Assembly (NCBI GenBank): GCA_964615935.1
Contig: CAZTTG010000016.1
Coordinates: 1-64,000, forward strand
DNA length: 64,000 nt
DNA from: CAZTTG01 sp964615935
GTDB taxonomy: Bacteria; Planctomycetota; UBA1135; GCA-002686595
Direction of reading: 5' to 3'
Each line of letters begins with the position of its first letter. The first letter of the stretch is position 1. Below, piece by piece: positions 51,867-60,674 of this stretch. A program made the translations under genes and the position numbers. The notes beneath the pieces are model-generated. The model was not told where the DNA came from, did not search any database, and saw only the letters and a list, made by a program, of their open reading frames with translations.

Positions 51867-53336
51867 CTATTTCCCATCGTCCTCGCCCGCGCGTCGGCTG
51901 CGCATGGCCGGGAACAGGAGCACGTCGCGGATGGAGTCCTGGCCGGTGAGCACCATGACCAGGCGATCGATGCCGATCCCCATGCCCCCGGCCGGGGGCA
52001 GGCCGAACTCCAGGGCCTGGACGTAGTCGAGGTCCACCTCGCCGGGGGCCTCGGGGTCGCCGCCGGCCACCTGCGCCTCGAAGCGGCGCTGCTGGTCGGC
52101 CGGGTCGTTGAGCTCGGTGAAGGCGTTGCCCAGCTCCATCCCGGACAGGAAGACCTCGAAGCGCTCGGCCAGCCGGGGATCGTCGGGGCGGGCCTTGGCC
52201 AGGGGGCAGATGTCCACCGGGTAGTCGGTGACGAAGACCGGTCCGTGGAGCTCGGGCTCGACCGCCGCCTCGAAGACGTCGTGCATGAGCTTCCAGTAGC
52301 TCCCCGGGTCGGGGAGCTCGCGCTCGGCCGCGGCGGCGCGGACCGCGTCCCGGTCGTCGAAGTCGCAGCCGGCGTGCTGGCGGAAGAGCTCGGCGTAGGG
52401 CTGGCGCTCGAAGGGCGCCCGCAGGTCGAAGCTGCGGCCGCGGAACTCGACCTCGGTCGTGCCGTTCACCTCGAGCGCCAGGCTCTCGATCAGGGTCTCG
52501 GCGATCTCCATCATGCGGCGGTAGTCGGCCTGGGCCTCGTACAGCTCCAGCATGGAGAACTCGGGGTTGTGCTCGGTGGAGAGGCCCTCGTTGCGGAAGA
52601 CGCGGGCGATCTCGAAGACCCGCTCCATCCCGCCGACGATCAGGCGCTTGAGGTAGAGCTCGGGCGCGATGCGCAGGAAGAGGTCGCTGGCCAGCGCGTT
52701 GTGGTGGGTGACGAAGGGGCGCGCGGTGGCGCCGCCCATAAGGGGGTGGAGGGTGGGGGTCTCCACCTCCAGGTAGCCCTGGGCCTCGAGGAAGCGGCGG
52801 ACGCCGGACAGGATCCGGCTGCGGCGGGCGAAGACCTCGCCCACCCCCTCGGAGGCCCACAAGTCGACGTAGCGCCGCCGGTAGCGGATCTCCTTGTCCT
52901 GCAGCCCGTGCCACTTCTCGGGCGGGGGGGCCACGGCCTTGGAGAGCAGCCGGACCTCCTCGGCCCACAGGGTGGGCTGGCCCTTCTGGGTGAAGCCCAG
53001 CTCGCCGGTGATCCCCACGAGGTCGCCGCCGTCGAGCCACTTGCGGCGCGGCCACCAGTCGGCCAGGCGGTCCCGCTGCAGGCCGATCTGCAGCCGGCCG
53101 CTGCGATCCAGGAGGGGGGCGAAGATGAGCTTGCCGAAGTCGCGCAGGCCCAGCAGGCGGCCGGCCACCGTGGCGGGGCGCCCGACGCGGGGCCCGGGGG
53201 CGTCCGGGGTGCCGGCGCCGGCCAGGACGTCGGCCACGGGCTCGGCGGCGACGCCGCGCGCCGGCCAGGGGTCGATCCCCTCGGCGCGCATGGCCTCGAC
53301 CTTGGCCAGTCGATCGGGGTGGGCGAGGTCGGTCAT
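51867..53336 (-). CDS. lysS: Lysyl-tRNA synthetase, class II, 489 aa
   Basis: Charges tRNA-Lys. An N-terminal OB-fold anticodon-binding domain (about 45-150, VAGRLLGLRDFGKLIFAPLLDRSGRLQIG) is followed by the class II core. Motif 1 is around VRRFLEAQGYLEVETPTLHP, motif 2 is FEIARVFRNEGLSTEHNPEFSMLE, and motif 3 is AGGMGIGIDRLVMVLTGQDSIRDV. Length is slightly under the usual 500. It is the first gene after tRNA-Ala on the minus strand, about 110 nt away, and may share transcription with lolC-lolD. Confidence 0.97.
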   Translation of the reverse strand: MTDLAHPDRLAKVEAMRAEGIDPWPARGVAAEPVADVLAGAGTPDAPGPRVGRPATVAGRLLGLRDFGKLIFAPLLDRSGRLQIGLQRDRLADWWPRRKWLDGGDLVGITGELGFTQKGQPTLWAEEVRLLSKAVAPPPEKWHGLQDKEIRYRRRYVDLWASEGVGEVFARRSRILSGVRRFLEAQGYLEVETPTLHPLMGGATARPFVTHHNALASDLFLRIAPELYLKRLIVGGMERVFEIARVFRNEGLSTEHNPEFSMLELYEAQADYRRMMEIAETLIESLALEVNGTTEVEFRGRSFDLRAPFERQPYAELFRQHAGCDFDDRDAVRAAAAERELPDPGSYWKLMHDVFEAAVEPELHGPVFVTDYPVDICPLAKARPDDPRLAERFEVFLSGMELGNAFTELNDPADQQRRFEAQVAGGDPEAPGEVDLDYVQALEFGLPPAGGMGIGIDRLVMVLTGQDSIRDVLLFPAMRSRRAGEDDGK

Positions 53337-53445
53337 GGGTCTCGGCCGTCCGGGGGCCGCGAGGAGCTATCGGGTACCGGCTGGGGCCCCCGAAGGCAAA
53401 GGAAAACGGCCGCGTGCGCATCGGGGCGCGGCGGCCGTCCTGAGC

Positions 53446-53521
53446 TGGTGGAGGATAGGGGATTCGAACCCCTGACCTCTACAATGCCATTGTAGCGCTC
53501 TTCCAGCTGAGCTAATCCCCC
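53446..53521 (-). tRNA. tRNA-Ala(GGC) with encoded CCA
   Basis: The minus strand folds into a normal cloverleaf of 76 nt. The acceptor is GGGGGAT/ATCCTCC with one G-U pair, the D arm is GCTC-AGCTGGAA-GAGC, and the anticodon stem CTACA/TGTAG holds the 7-nt loop ATGGCAT (anticodon GGC). A GTTCGAATC T-loop follows. The 3' CCA is encoded. GGC reads GCC/GCU alanine codons, the former very frequent in this GC-rich genome. Confidence 0.97.
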
Positions 53522-53799
53522 GTGCACGCGCCCCGGCGGCGGCCCCGAGGGCGCGAGGAGGGAGAAGGATGCCGCGGAAGGGGCGGCCCGTCAAGGCGGT
53601 CTTCCGCCGCCGCCGCCTTCTCTGGCGGTGCGCTGCGCCTATTCTATCCGGTCGTTCCCGGGGGGGTGGCCGCCGGACGGCCGGTGCGCCGCCCGGCCCG
53701 GCCTCGAGCCCCGGGGCACGCCGCCGCCGCTCGGCGAGGGGGATCGGGGGAACCCCGGCCCCGGCCCGCGCGTCGGCATCCTCCGCAGGAGCCAGACCA

Positions 53800-56397
53800 T
53801 TGAGCAACGCCTACGACGCCCGCGCCATCGAGAAGCGGTGGCAGGACCGCTGGGAGGAGCAGCGCACCTTCCGGACCCCCGACCCCGGAGACCCGGACTT
53901 CGATCCGGAGCGGCCCAAGTTCTACGTGCTCGACTTCTTCCCCTACCCCTCGGGCGCGGGACTGCACGTGGGCCACCCGGTCGGGTACCTCGGGACCGAC
54001 ATCGTGGCGCGCCGCAAGCGCATGGAGGGCTTCAACGTCCTGCACCCCATGGGCTGGGACGCCTTCGGGCTGCCCACCGAGCAGAACGCGGTCGCCACCG
54101 GCCGTCCGCCGGCGGAGATCACTGCCGAGAACGTCGCGACCTTCAAGCGCCAGATGCGGCTGCTGGGTCTCTCCTACGACTGGGAGCGCGAGGTCTCGAC
54201 CGCGGACCCGGCCTACTACCGCTGGACCCAGTGGATCTTCGCCCGCCTGTACGAGAAGGGCCTGGCCTACCAGGCCGAGGTCCCGGTCTGGTGGTGCGAG
54301 GAGCTGAAGACCGTGCTGGCCAACGAGGAGGTCATCGGCGGGCGCTCCGAGCGCGGGGACCACCCCTGCGTGCGCCGGCCGCTGAAGCAGTGGATGCTGC
54401 GGATCACGGCCTACGCCGACCGGCTGCTGGACGGGCTCGACGAGCTGGACTGGCCCGAGTCGATCAGGACCATGCAGCGGGAGTGGATCGGCCGCTCCGA
54501 GGGGGGAGAGATCCGCTTCCCCATCGAGGGCTTCGAGGGCGAGGCCCTGACCGTCTTCACCACGCGGCCCGACACCCTGTGGGGGGCGACCTTCATGGTC
54601 GTGGCGCCCGAGCACCCGCTGCTGGGGCGGCTGACGGGGTCGGAGCAGCGGGCCGAGGTGGAGGCCTACGCCGCGGCCGCCGCCACCCGCTCGGACGTGG
54701 AGCGCACCGGCGAGTCCCGGGAGAAGACCGGGGTGTTCACCGGCAGCTACTGCCTGAACCCCCTGGGCGATCCGTCGCTGGAGCGCGACCGCCTGCCGAT
54801 CTTCGTGGCGGACTACGTGCTGGCGAGCTACGGCACGGGCGCGATCATGTGCGTGCCGGGCCACGACGAGCGCGACTACGAGTTCGCCCGGGCCTTCGAC
54901 CTGCCCGTCCGCGAGGTGGTGCGGCCCCCCGAGGGAGTGCCCGGGCTGGACCAGGGGGTGTGCTTCACCGGGGAGGGGACCGCGGTCGACTCGGGGCCCA
55001 TCGACGGGCTGCCCTCGCCCCGGGCCACCGAGCGGACCCTGGAGATCCTGGCCGGGAAGGGCGCCGGCGAGGCCCGCACCAGCTACCGCCTGCGGGACTG
55101 GCTGTTCAGCCGTCAGCGCTACTGGGGCGAGCCCTACCCCGTCCTGCACCTGGCCGACGGGACCATCGCCCTGGTGCCCGACGGGGAGCTGCCGGTGGAG
55201 CTGCCCGAGCTCGACGACTTCCGGCCCTCGCCGGACGGCTCGGCCCCGCTGGCGCGCGCCACCGAGTGGGTGGAGGTCGCCGGCCCCGACGGCCGGCCGG
55301 CGCGGCGCGAGACCGACACCATGCCCAACTGGGCCGGCTCGTGCTGGTACTGGCTGCGCTTCATGGACCCCCACAACGCGGAGGTCCCCTTCTCCGCCGA
55401 GGCCGAGGCCTACTGGGGACCGGTGGACCTGTACGTGGGCGGGGCCGAGCACGCCGTGATGCACCTGCTGTACGCCCGCTTCTGGCACATGGTGCTCCAC
55501 GACCTGGGCCTGGTGAGCACGCGCGAGCCGTTCCAGCGCCTGTTCAACCAGGGGATGCTGACCGCCTACGCCTACGAGGACGGAACCGGGCGGCTGGTGC
55601 CCTCGGACGAGGTGGAGCCGGTGGGGGACGAGAGCTTCGCCCTGCGCGAGGGCGGCGCGCCGGTCAAGCAGGTCATCGCCAAGATGTCCAAGTCCCTGCG
55701 CAACGTGGTCAACCCCGACGACGTGTGCTCCGAGTACGGGGTGGACACCTTCCGCCTCTACGAGATGTTCATGGGACCCCTGGCGGACTCCAAGCCCTGG
55801 AACCCCCGGGACGTGCCCGGCTGCCGGCGTTTCCTGGAGCGGGTCTGGCGGATGATCGTGGACGAGGACTCCAGCGATCCCGCGCGGCCGGAGCTGCTGC
55901 GTCCCGAGCCGGAGGGCGAGCCCGAGGGCGAGGCCCTGGAGCTGGAGCGCGCCCTGCACCGCGCCCTGCAGCGGGTCGACGACTCCTTCGAGCGCATGAA
56001 CTTCAACACCGCCATCGCCGGCCTGATGACCTTCGTGAACGAGGCCGGGCGGAGACCCGGGGCGCTCCGGCGCTCCCAGGCCGAGCGCTTCGTGCTGGCG
56101 CTGGCTCCCTTCGCCCCGCACGCGGCCGAGGAGCTGTGGGAGCGGCTGGGACACGCCGAGGGCGCGGCCCACGCCCCCTGGCCCCGAGCCGACCAGCGCT
56201 ACCTGGTCGAGGAGGACTTCGAGCTGGTGGTCCAGGTGCTGGGCCGCGTGCGCGGCCGGACGCGGGCGCCGGTGGGCGCCCCCTCCGAGGTGCTGGAGCG
56301 GCTGGCCCGCGAGGCGGTGGCCGAACAGCTCGCCGGCAAGGAGGTGGTCAAGACCGTCGTGGTCCCTGGCCGGCTGGTCAACTTCGTCGTAAGGTGA
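53800..56397 (+). CDS. leuS: Leucyl-tRNA synthetase, 865 aa
   Basis: Class I synthetase charging tRNA-Leu. The HIGH motif region is FFPYPSGAGLHVGHPVGYLG (about residues 46-65). The CP1 editing domain has FTTRPDTLWGATFMVVAPEHPL and YGTGAIMCVPGHDERDYEFA, and the KMSKS loop is at 628-632. DTMPNWAGSCWYWLRFMDP is the Leu-specific insertion after which catalysis resumes. Translation probably starts at TTG 53800, which has an aggag site 8 nt upstream and begins right at SNAYDARAIEKRWQDRW; the open frame upstream to 53569 is low-complexity. It is divergent from the tRNA; the 278-nt gap between holds no gene I can support. Confidence 0.95.
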   Translation: MSNAYDARAIEKRWQDRWEEQRTFRTPDPGDPDFDPERPKFYVLDFFPYPSGAGLHVGHPVGYLGTDIVARRKRMEGFNVLHPMGWDAFGLPTEQNAVATGRPPAEITAENVATFKRQMRLLGLSYDWEREVSTADPAYYRWTQWIFARLYEKGLAYQAEVPVWWCEELKTVLANEEVIGGRSERGDHPCVRRPLKQWMLRITAYADRLLDGLDELDWPESIRTMQREWIGRSEGGEIRFPIEGFEGEALTVFTTRPDTLWGATFMVVAPEHPLLGRLTGSEQRAEVEAYAAAAATRSDVERTGESREKTGVFTGSYCLNPLGDPSLERDRLPIFVADYVLASYGTGAIMCVPGHDERDYEFARAFDLPVREVVRPPEGVPGLDQGVCFTGEGTAVDSGPIDGLPSPRATERTLEILAGKGAGEARTSYRLRDWLFSRQRYWGEPYPVLHLADGTIALVPDGELPVELPELDDFRPSPDGSAPLARATEWVEVAGPDGRPARRETDTMPNWAGSCWYWLRFMDPHNAEVPFSAEAEAYWGPVDLYVGGAEHAVMHLLYARFWHMVLHDLGLVSTREPFQRLFNQGMLTAYAYEDGTGRLVPSDEVEPVGDESFALREGGAPVKQVIAKMSKSLRNVVNPDDVCSEYGVDTFRLYEMFMGPLADSKPWNPRDVPGCRRFLERVWRMIVDEDSSDPARPELLRPEPEGEPEGEALELERALHRALQRVDDSFERMNFNTAIAGLMTFVNEAGRRPGALRRSQAERFVLALAPFAPHAAEELWERLGHAEGAAHAPWPRADQRYLVEEDFELVVQVLGRVRGRTRAPVGAPSEVLERLAREAVAEQLAGKEVVKTVVVPGRLVNFVVR

Positions 56398-56402
56398 GCG
56401 CC

Positions 56403-57767
56403 ATGCCCGCTCTGAGCGCCCAGGAGGCGGTGGAGGCGGCGCGCGAGGTGGTCGCGCGCTGCACCGCGGACGAGGCCGAGGCGCAGGTGGACTGGCAGGC
56501 CGATCGCTTCGTGCGCTTCGCCGGCGGTGGCGTCACCCAGAGCGCCGAGCGGGAGGCCCTGCAGGTCTCGATCCGGGTGCGGCTGGCCGCCGGGGACGGG
56601 GAGGCGGGCTTCCGCGAGGCGCGGGTGAGCTGCGGCTCCCTCGACCGCGAGGCCGCCGACCGCGCCGCCGAGCGGGCCATCGAGCTGGCGCGGCGCGCTC
56701 CCGCCAACCCCGAGCTACTCCCCCTGGAGGGGGCGGTGGACGTGCCCGAGACGGGCCTGGTGCGCCCCACCCTGGACCACGGCTTCGCGGAGAAGGCGGT
56801 GTGGATTCGCTCCGCCCTCGCGGCCTGCGGCGCGCGGGACCTGGCCCCGGCCGGGCTGGCGCAGACCACCTCCAGCGTGCGGGCCCTGGCCAACTCGGTC
56901 GGCCGCTCGGTCAGCGGCTGCGCCAGCCGGGCCGCCTTCGCGCTGACGGCCACGGGGGGCGACGGATCGGGCGCCTGCGAGCGGATCGAGGCCGACGTGG
57001 ATCGGCTGGACGCCGCCGAGGTGATCGAGCGCGCGGTGGACACCGCTCGCCGGGCCCAGCTGCCCGCCGCGGCGGAGCCGGGCGACTACACCGTGGTGCT
57101 GGCCCCGCGGGCCGTGTCGGCGCTCCTGCTCTTCGCCTGCTACCAGGGCTTCGGCGCCCGCGAGGTGGAGGAGCAGGCCTCCTTCCTGTGCGACCGCATC
57201 GACCGTCCGGCCTTCTCGGAGCTCTTGAGCCTGCGGGACGAGGCGACCAACGAGGTCTTCCCGGGCTTCCCCTTCGACGGCGAGGGGACCCCGCGCTCCA
57301 CCGTGCCGCTGATCGAGCGCGGCGTCCTGCGCGGGCCGGTCACGGACAGCCTCTACGCCCGCAAGCTCGCCTGTGCCAACACCGGCCACGCCCTGCCCCA
57401 GCCCGACGTGCACGGCCCCATGGCAGAGAACCTGGTGGTGGCCCCGGGCGAGCTCTCCACGGAGGAGCTGATCGGCGGCGTGGACCGGGGCATCTACGTG
57501 AGCCAGCTCCACTACACCAACATGATCGAGCCGCGCGACCTCCTGCTGACCGGCATGACGCGCAACGGGACCTTCCTGATCGAGGGCGGCCGCCTCTCGG
57601 GCGCCCTGCGCAACCTGCGCTTCACCGAGTCCCTGGTGCGGGCGCTGGCCAACGTGACCGGGGTGGGCCGGGAGCGCGAGGTGGCCGGGGCCCTCTTCGA
57701 GGGGGAGGTGGTCTGCCCGGCCCTGCGGATCGACGGCTTCCGCTTCACCTCGACCACCGACTTCTGA
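56403..57767 (+). CDS. tldE: TldE/PmbA-type metalloprotease partner subunit, 454 aa
   Basis: Non-catalytic half of the TldD-TldE heterodimer, which degrades unfolded peptides and matures some peptide antibiotics and antitoxins. It has the PmbA/TldE fold pattern: ADRFVRFAGGGVTQSAERE near the N-terminus, RSTVPLIERGVLRGPVTDSLYARKL, GPMAENLVVAPGELS, and VSQLHYTNMIEPRDLLLTGMTRNGTFLIEGG near the end. The HExxxH zinc motif is absent, as expected. It starts 5 nt after leuS and ends 8 nt before tldD. No small precursor-peptide gene was seen nearby. Confidence 0.92.
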   Translation: MPALSAQEAVEAAREVVARCTADEAEAQVDWQADRFVRFAGGGVTQSAEREALQVSIRVRLAAGDGEAGFREARVSCGSLDREAADRAAERAIELARRAPANPELLPLEGAVDVPETGLVRPTLDHGFAEKAVWIRSALAACGARDLAPAGLAQTTSSVRALANSVGRSVSGCASRAAFALTATGGDGSGACERIEADVDRLDAAEVIERAVDTARRAQLPAAAEPGDYTVVLAPRAVSALLLFACYQGFGAREVEEQASFLCDRIDRPAFSELLSLRDEATNEVFPGFPFDGEGTPRSTVPLIERGVLRGPVTDSLYARKLACANTGHALPQPDVHGPMAENLVVAPGELSTEELIGGVDRGIYVSQLHYTNMIEPRDLLLTGMTRNGTFLIEGGRLSGALRNLRFTESLVRALANVTGVGREREVAGALFEGEVVCPALRIDGFRFTSTTDF

Positions 57768-57775
57768 GCTCTTCC

Positions 57776-59236
57776 ATGGCAAGCACCAACGAGATGGAGC
57801 TGGCTCGCCGGGCGGTGGAGGGGGCCCTCGCCGCCGGGGCCGAGTACGCCGACGCGCGCCTCGACCACCTGCTCACCGAGGAGCTCGCGGTGCGCAACGG
57901 GAGCCTGGAGGGCGCCACCGGGGGGGACGATCGCGGGCTGGGGGTGCGGGTCCTGAAGGACGGCTGCTTCGGCTTCGCGGCGGCCCCCCTGCACCCGGAC
58001 TTCGGGGAGGCGCAGGCCCGGGAGCTGGGGCGCCGGTCCGCGGCCGTCTCCGGCACCCTGCGCGCGGCGGTCGAGGAGCCGGTCCGCCTCTCCGCGGAGG
58101 ACGCGCAGCGGGGCGAGTACTCGACGCCGATCGAGATCGACCCCTTCGCGGTCCCGCTGGGGGAGAAGGTCGACCTGCTGCGCGAGGCCGAGCAGTCCCT
58201 GTCCGGCGCCTCGGAGACGGTGGTGCGCGAGGCCTCCTGCAGCCTGCGCCGGGAGGAGCAGTGGCAGGTCTCCAGCGAGGGGGCCGAGCTCTACCAGGAG
58301 CTGGTGCGCTGCGGGGCGGGGATCTCCACCACCGCCGCGGCCCGGGGCCGGGTGCAGCGCCGGAGCTGGCCGGCCTCCTTCGGCGGCAACTACAGGAGCG
58401 CCGGCTGGGAGCACGTGCTGGGCCTGGACCTGGCCGCCCACGGTCCGCGCATGCGCGACGAGTCGGTGGCCCTGTGCTCGGCCGACGCGGTCCCGCCGGG
58501 AGAGCACGACCTGATCCTGATGGGGAACCTGCTGATGCTTCAGATCCACGAGTCGGTGGGGCACCCGGGCGAGCTGGACCGGGTCTTCGGGCACGAGGTG
58601 GACCTGGCCGGCTCCTCCTTCGCCACCCCCGAGAAGCTGGGACGCTTCCGCTACGGCTCGGAGATCGTGAACCTGGTGGCCGACTCCACCGTGCCGGGAG
58701 GCCTCGACACGCGGGGGTGGGACGACGACGGGGTGCCCTCGAGCCGCTTCCACGTGGTGGAGGACGGCGTGTTCCGGGGCTACCACACCAGCCGCGAGTG
58801 GGCCGATCGCATCGGCGAGGAGAAGAGCCGCGGCACCTGCCGGGCGGAGGGCTGGTTCAACCCGCCGATCATCCGCATGACCAACCTCTCCCTCATGCCC
58901 GGGAGCTGGCAGCTCGAGCCCCTGATCGCCGACACCGCCGACGGGGTGCTGTGCGAGACGGTCAAGATGTGGTCCATCGACCAGCGCCGGCTCAACTTCC
59001 AGTTCACCGCCGAGATCGGCTGGGAGATCCGCGACGGCCGGCGGACCAGGATGCTGCGGGATCCCACCTACCAGGGCCGGACCCCCGAGCTGTGGCGCTC
59101 CTGCGACGCCATCTGCGACGGGGACCACTGGGAGCTGTGGGGCGTGCCCAACTGCGGCAAGGGCAACCCCTGCCAGATCGCCGAGATGAGCCACGGCTGC
59201 TCCCCCGCGCGCTTCCGCGGGGTGACCTTCCTGTGA
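57776..59236 (+). CDS. tldD: TldD-type metalloprotease catalytic subunit, 486 aa
   Basis: Catalytic partner of TldE. The zinc motif HESVGH is in LLMLQIHESVGHPGELDRVFG, and the metal-binding Cys region near the C-terminus is GVPNCGKGNPCQIAEMSHGC. The N-terminal half carries VRNGSLEGATGGDDRGLGVRVLKDG, the family substrate-channel repeat. ATG 57776. Transcribed with tldE; the next gene starts 20 nt downstream, so all three could be one operon with leuS. Confidence 0.94.
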   Translation: MASTNEMELARRAVEGALAAGAEYADARLDHLLTEELAVRNGSLEGATGGDDRGLGVRVLKDGCFGFAAAPLHPDFGEAQARELGRRSAAVSGTLRAAVEEPVRLSAEDAQRGEYSTPIEIDPFAVPLGEKVDLLREAEQSLSGASETVVREASCSLRREEQWQVSSEGAELYQELVRCGAGISTTAAARGRVQRRSWPASFGGNYRSAGWEHVLGLDLAAHGPRMRDESVALCSADAVPPGEHDLILMGNLLMLQIHESVGHPGELDRVFGHEVDLAGSSFATPEKLGRFRYGSEIVNLVADSTVPGGLDTRGWDDDGVPSSRFHVVEDGVFRGYHTSREWADRIGEEKSRGTCRAEGWFNPPIIRMTNLSLMPGSWQLEPLIADTADGVLCETVKMWSIDQRRLNFQFTAEIGWEIRDGRRTRMLRDPTYQGRTPELWRSCDAICDGDHWELWGVPNCGKGNPCQIAEMSHGCSPARFRGVTFL

Positions 59237-59255
59237 CGAGCGTGGAGGGGCGAAG

Positions 59256-60563
59256 GTGATCGAAGGGTCGAGCGCGCGGTCGGGAGCACCCGGAGGGCGT
59301 GAGCTCGCCCTGGTGGCGGTCGTCGCCCTGGCGCTGCGGCTGGGGGCCATGGCGCTCCTGGACACCCCGGCCGCGGCCGACGGGGCGAGCGCCTGGAGCT
59401 GGGGAGCCGAGGCTGCGTGCCTGGCGGAGTCCCTGGCCCAGGGAGAGGGCCTGGCCGATCCCTGGGACCGGGACAGCGGCCCCAGCGCCTGGCTGACCCC
59501 GGTCTTCCCGGGTCTGCTTGCGCTCCTGATGTCGCTCTTCGGCGGCGTGAGCCGCGCCACCGCGACCGCGCTCTTCACCATCCAGTCCCTGGCCGACGCG
59601 CTCACCTGCGTCCTCGTCGCCCGGCTGGCCGTGGGGCTGGGCCTGGCGCGGGTCGCGCGGGTGGCGGCCTGGCTGTGGGCCGTCTATCCGCTGGCCGTGT
59701 GGAACGCGGTCCAGTCGGTGTGGGACACCACCCTGGTGGCCTTCGCCCTGACTCTCTTCCTCTCGCGGCTCTTCGCGCCGGGCCGGGAGGAGGGCGAGGC
59801 CGCCAGCCCGGGCCGCGCCCTCCGCCTGGGCCTGGGCTACGGATCCGTCCTGCTGCTCAACCCGGCCCCGCTGGGCATCCTGCCGGTGATCGCCTGGGAG
59901 GTGATGGGCACGCGCCTGCGGGCGTCGGGCTTGCGGGCCCTGGCGGTCTTCGGCGCGGCCGCCCTTACGGTGTGCCTTCCGTGGATGATCCGCAACCAGG
60001 TCGTGGTGGGCTCGCCCGCCCTGCGCCCGGTGCTGGGCATCCAGTTCCTGATCGGCAACCACGAAGAGGCCATCGGCTGGCCCGAGTTCGGGCTCTATCA
60101 CTACCGCGACCCGGTCGAGCTGGCGCGCTTCCGCGAGCTGGGCGAGGTGCCCTATTCGGCGGACTGCGGGCGGCGCGCTCGGGAGTGGATCGCCGAGCAC
60201 CCGGGGAGCTTCGTCCGCCTCAGCCTCCACCGCATGCAGCTCTACTGGCTGAGCGAGCCGCCGCTCTGCGACGAGCGCACGTCCTCGCGGGGGAACCCGG
60301 CCCAGGATCCCCTGAGCTGGGTCAAGTACGCCTGCTACCTGGCGGTGGGGGTGCTGGGCGCGATCGGCGCCCTGCGGGCTCGCCTGAGCCTGCGGCGGCG
60401 GCTGGTGCTGCTCGCCCTGCCGGTCCTCTTCGGCGCGCCCTACTACCTGACCATCGTCTCGGAGCGCTTCCGCTTCCCGCTGGATCCCCTCCTGATGCTC
60501 CTGACAGCGGCCCTGCTGCTGCGCCTGCGGGAGCGCCGGCGGGCGGCGGAGAGCGGGGCCTGA
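59256..60563 (+). CDS. GT-C-type membrane glycosyltransferase, paralogue 1, 435 aa
   Basis: About nine transmembrane helices with the PMT/ArnT-type GT-C pattern. The acidic first outside loop ADGASAWSWGAEAACLAES is followed by GLADPWDRDSGPSAWLTPVFPGLLALLMSLFGG. Later landmarks are YPLAVWNAVQSVWDTTLVAFALTLF, CLPWMIRNQVVVGSPALRP and YYLTIVSERFRFPLDPLLMLL. It probably transfers a sugar from a lipid carrier to a target on the outer face of the membrane; donor and acceptor are unknown. GTG start 59256 with a gaagg site close by. Its sequence parallels the next gene along its whole length. Confidence 0.78.
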   Translation: MIEGSSARSGAPGGRELALVAVVALALRLGAMALLDTPAAADGASAWSWGAEAACLAESLAQGEGLADPWDRDSGPSAWLTPVFPGLLALLMSLFGGVSRATATALFTIQSLADALTCVLVARLAVGLGLARVARVAAWLWAVYPLAVWNAVQSVWDTTLVAFALTLFLSRLFAPGREEGEAASPGRALRLGLGYGSVLLLNPAPLGILPVIAWEVMGTRLRASGLRALAVFGAAALTVCLPWMIRNQVVVGSPALRPVLGIQFLIGNHEEAIGWPEFGLYHYRDPVELARFRELGEVPYSADCGRRAREWIAEHPGSFVRLSLHRMQLYWLSEPPLCDERTSSRGNPAQDPLSWVKYACYLAVGVLGAIGALRARLSLRRRLVLLALPVLFGAPYYLTIVSERFRFPLDPLLMLLTAALLLRLRERRRAAESGA

Positions 60564-60674
60564 GCCCGGGCGGCCTTAAGGGGGGCGGCGAGGCGGGACG
60601 AAGAGAGGGGAGCGCGGTCGGGCGGCCGGGGGTCCCCGCGGGGCCTGCCGACGGCGGGCTCGAGCCGCGCGCGG

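Noticed and set aside
53639..53647. TATTCT on the plus strand / TAGAAT on the minus strand as a promoter for leuS or tRNA-Ala
   Set aside because: No -35 box at a suitable distance on either strand, and the distance to both genes is over 110 nt. Not supported enough to list.
56403..59236. TldD/E as part of a peptide-antibiotic maturation cluster
   Set aside because: No small precursor-peptide gene, cyclodehydratase or dedicated exporter lies next to them. They sit in a housekeeping setting after leuS.
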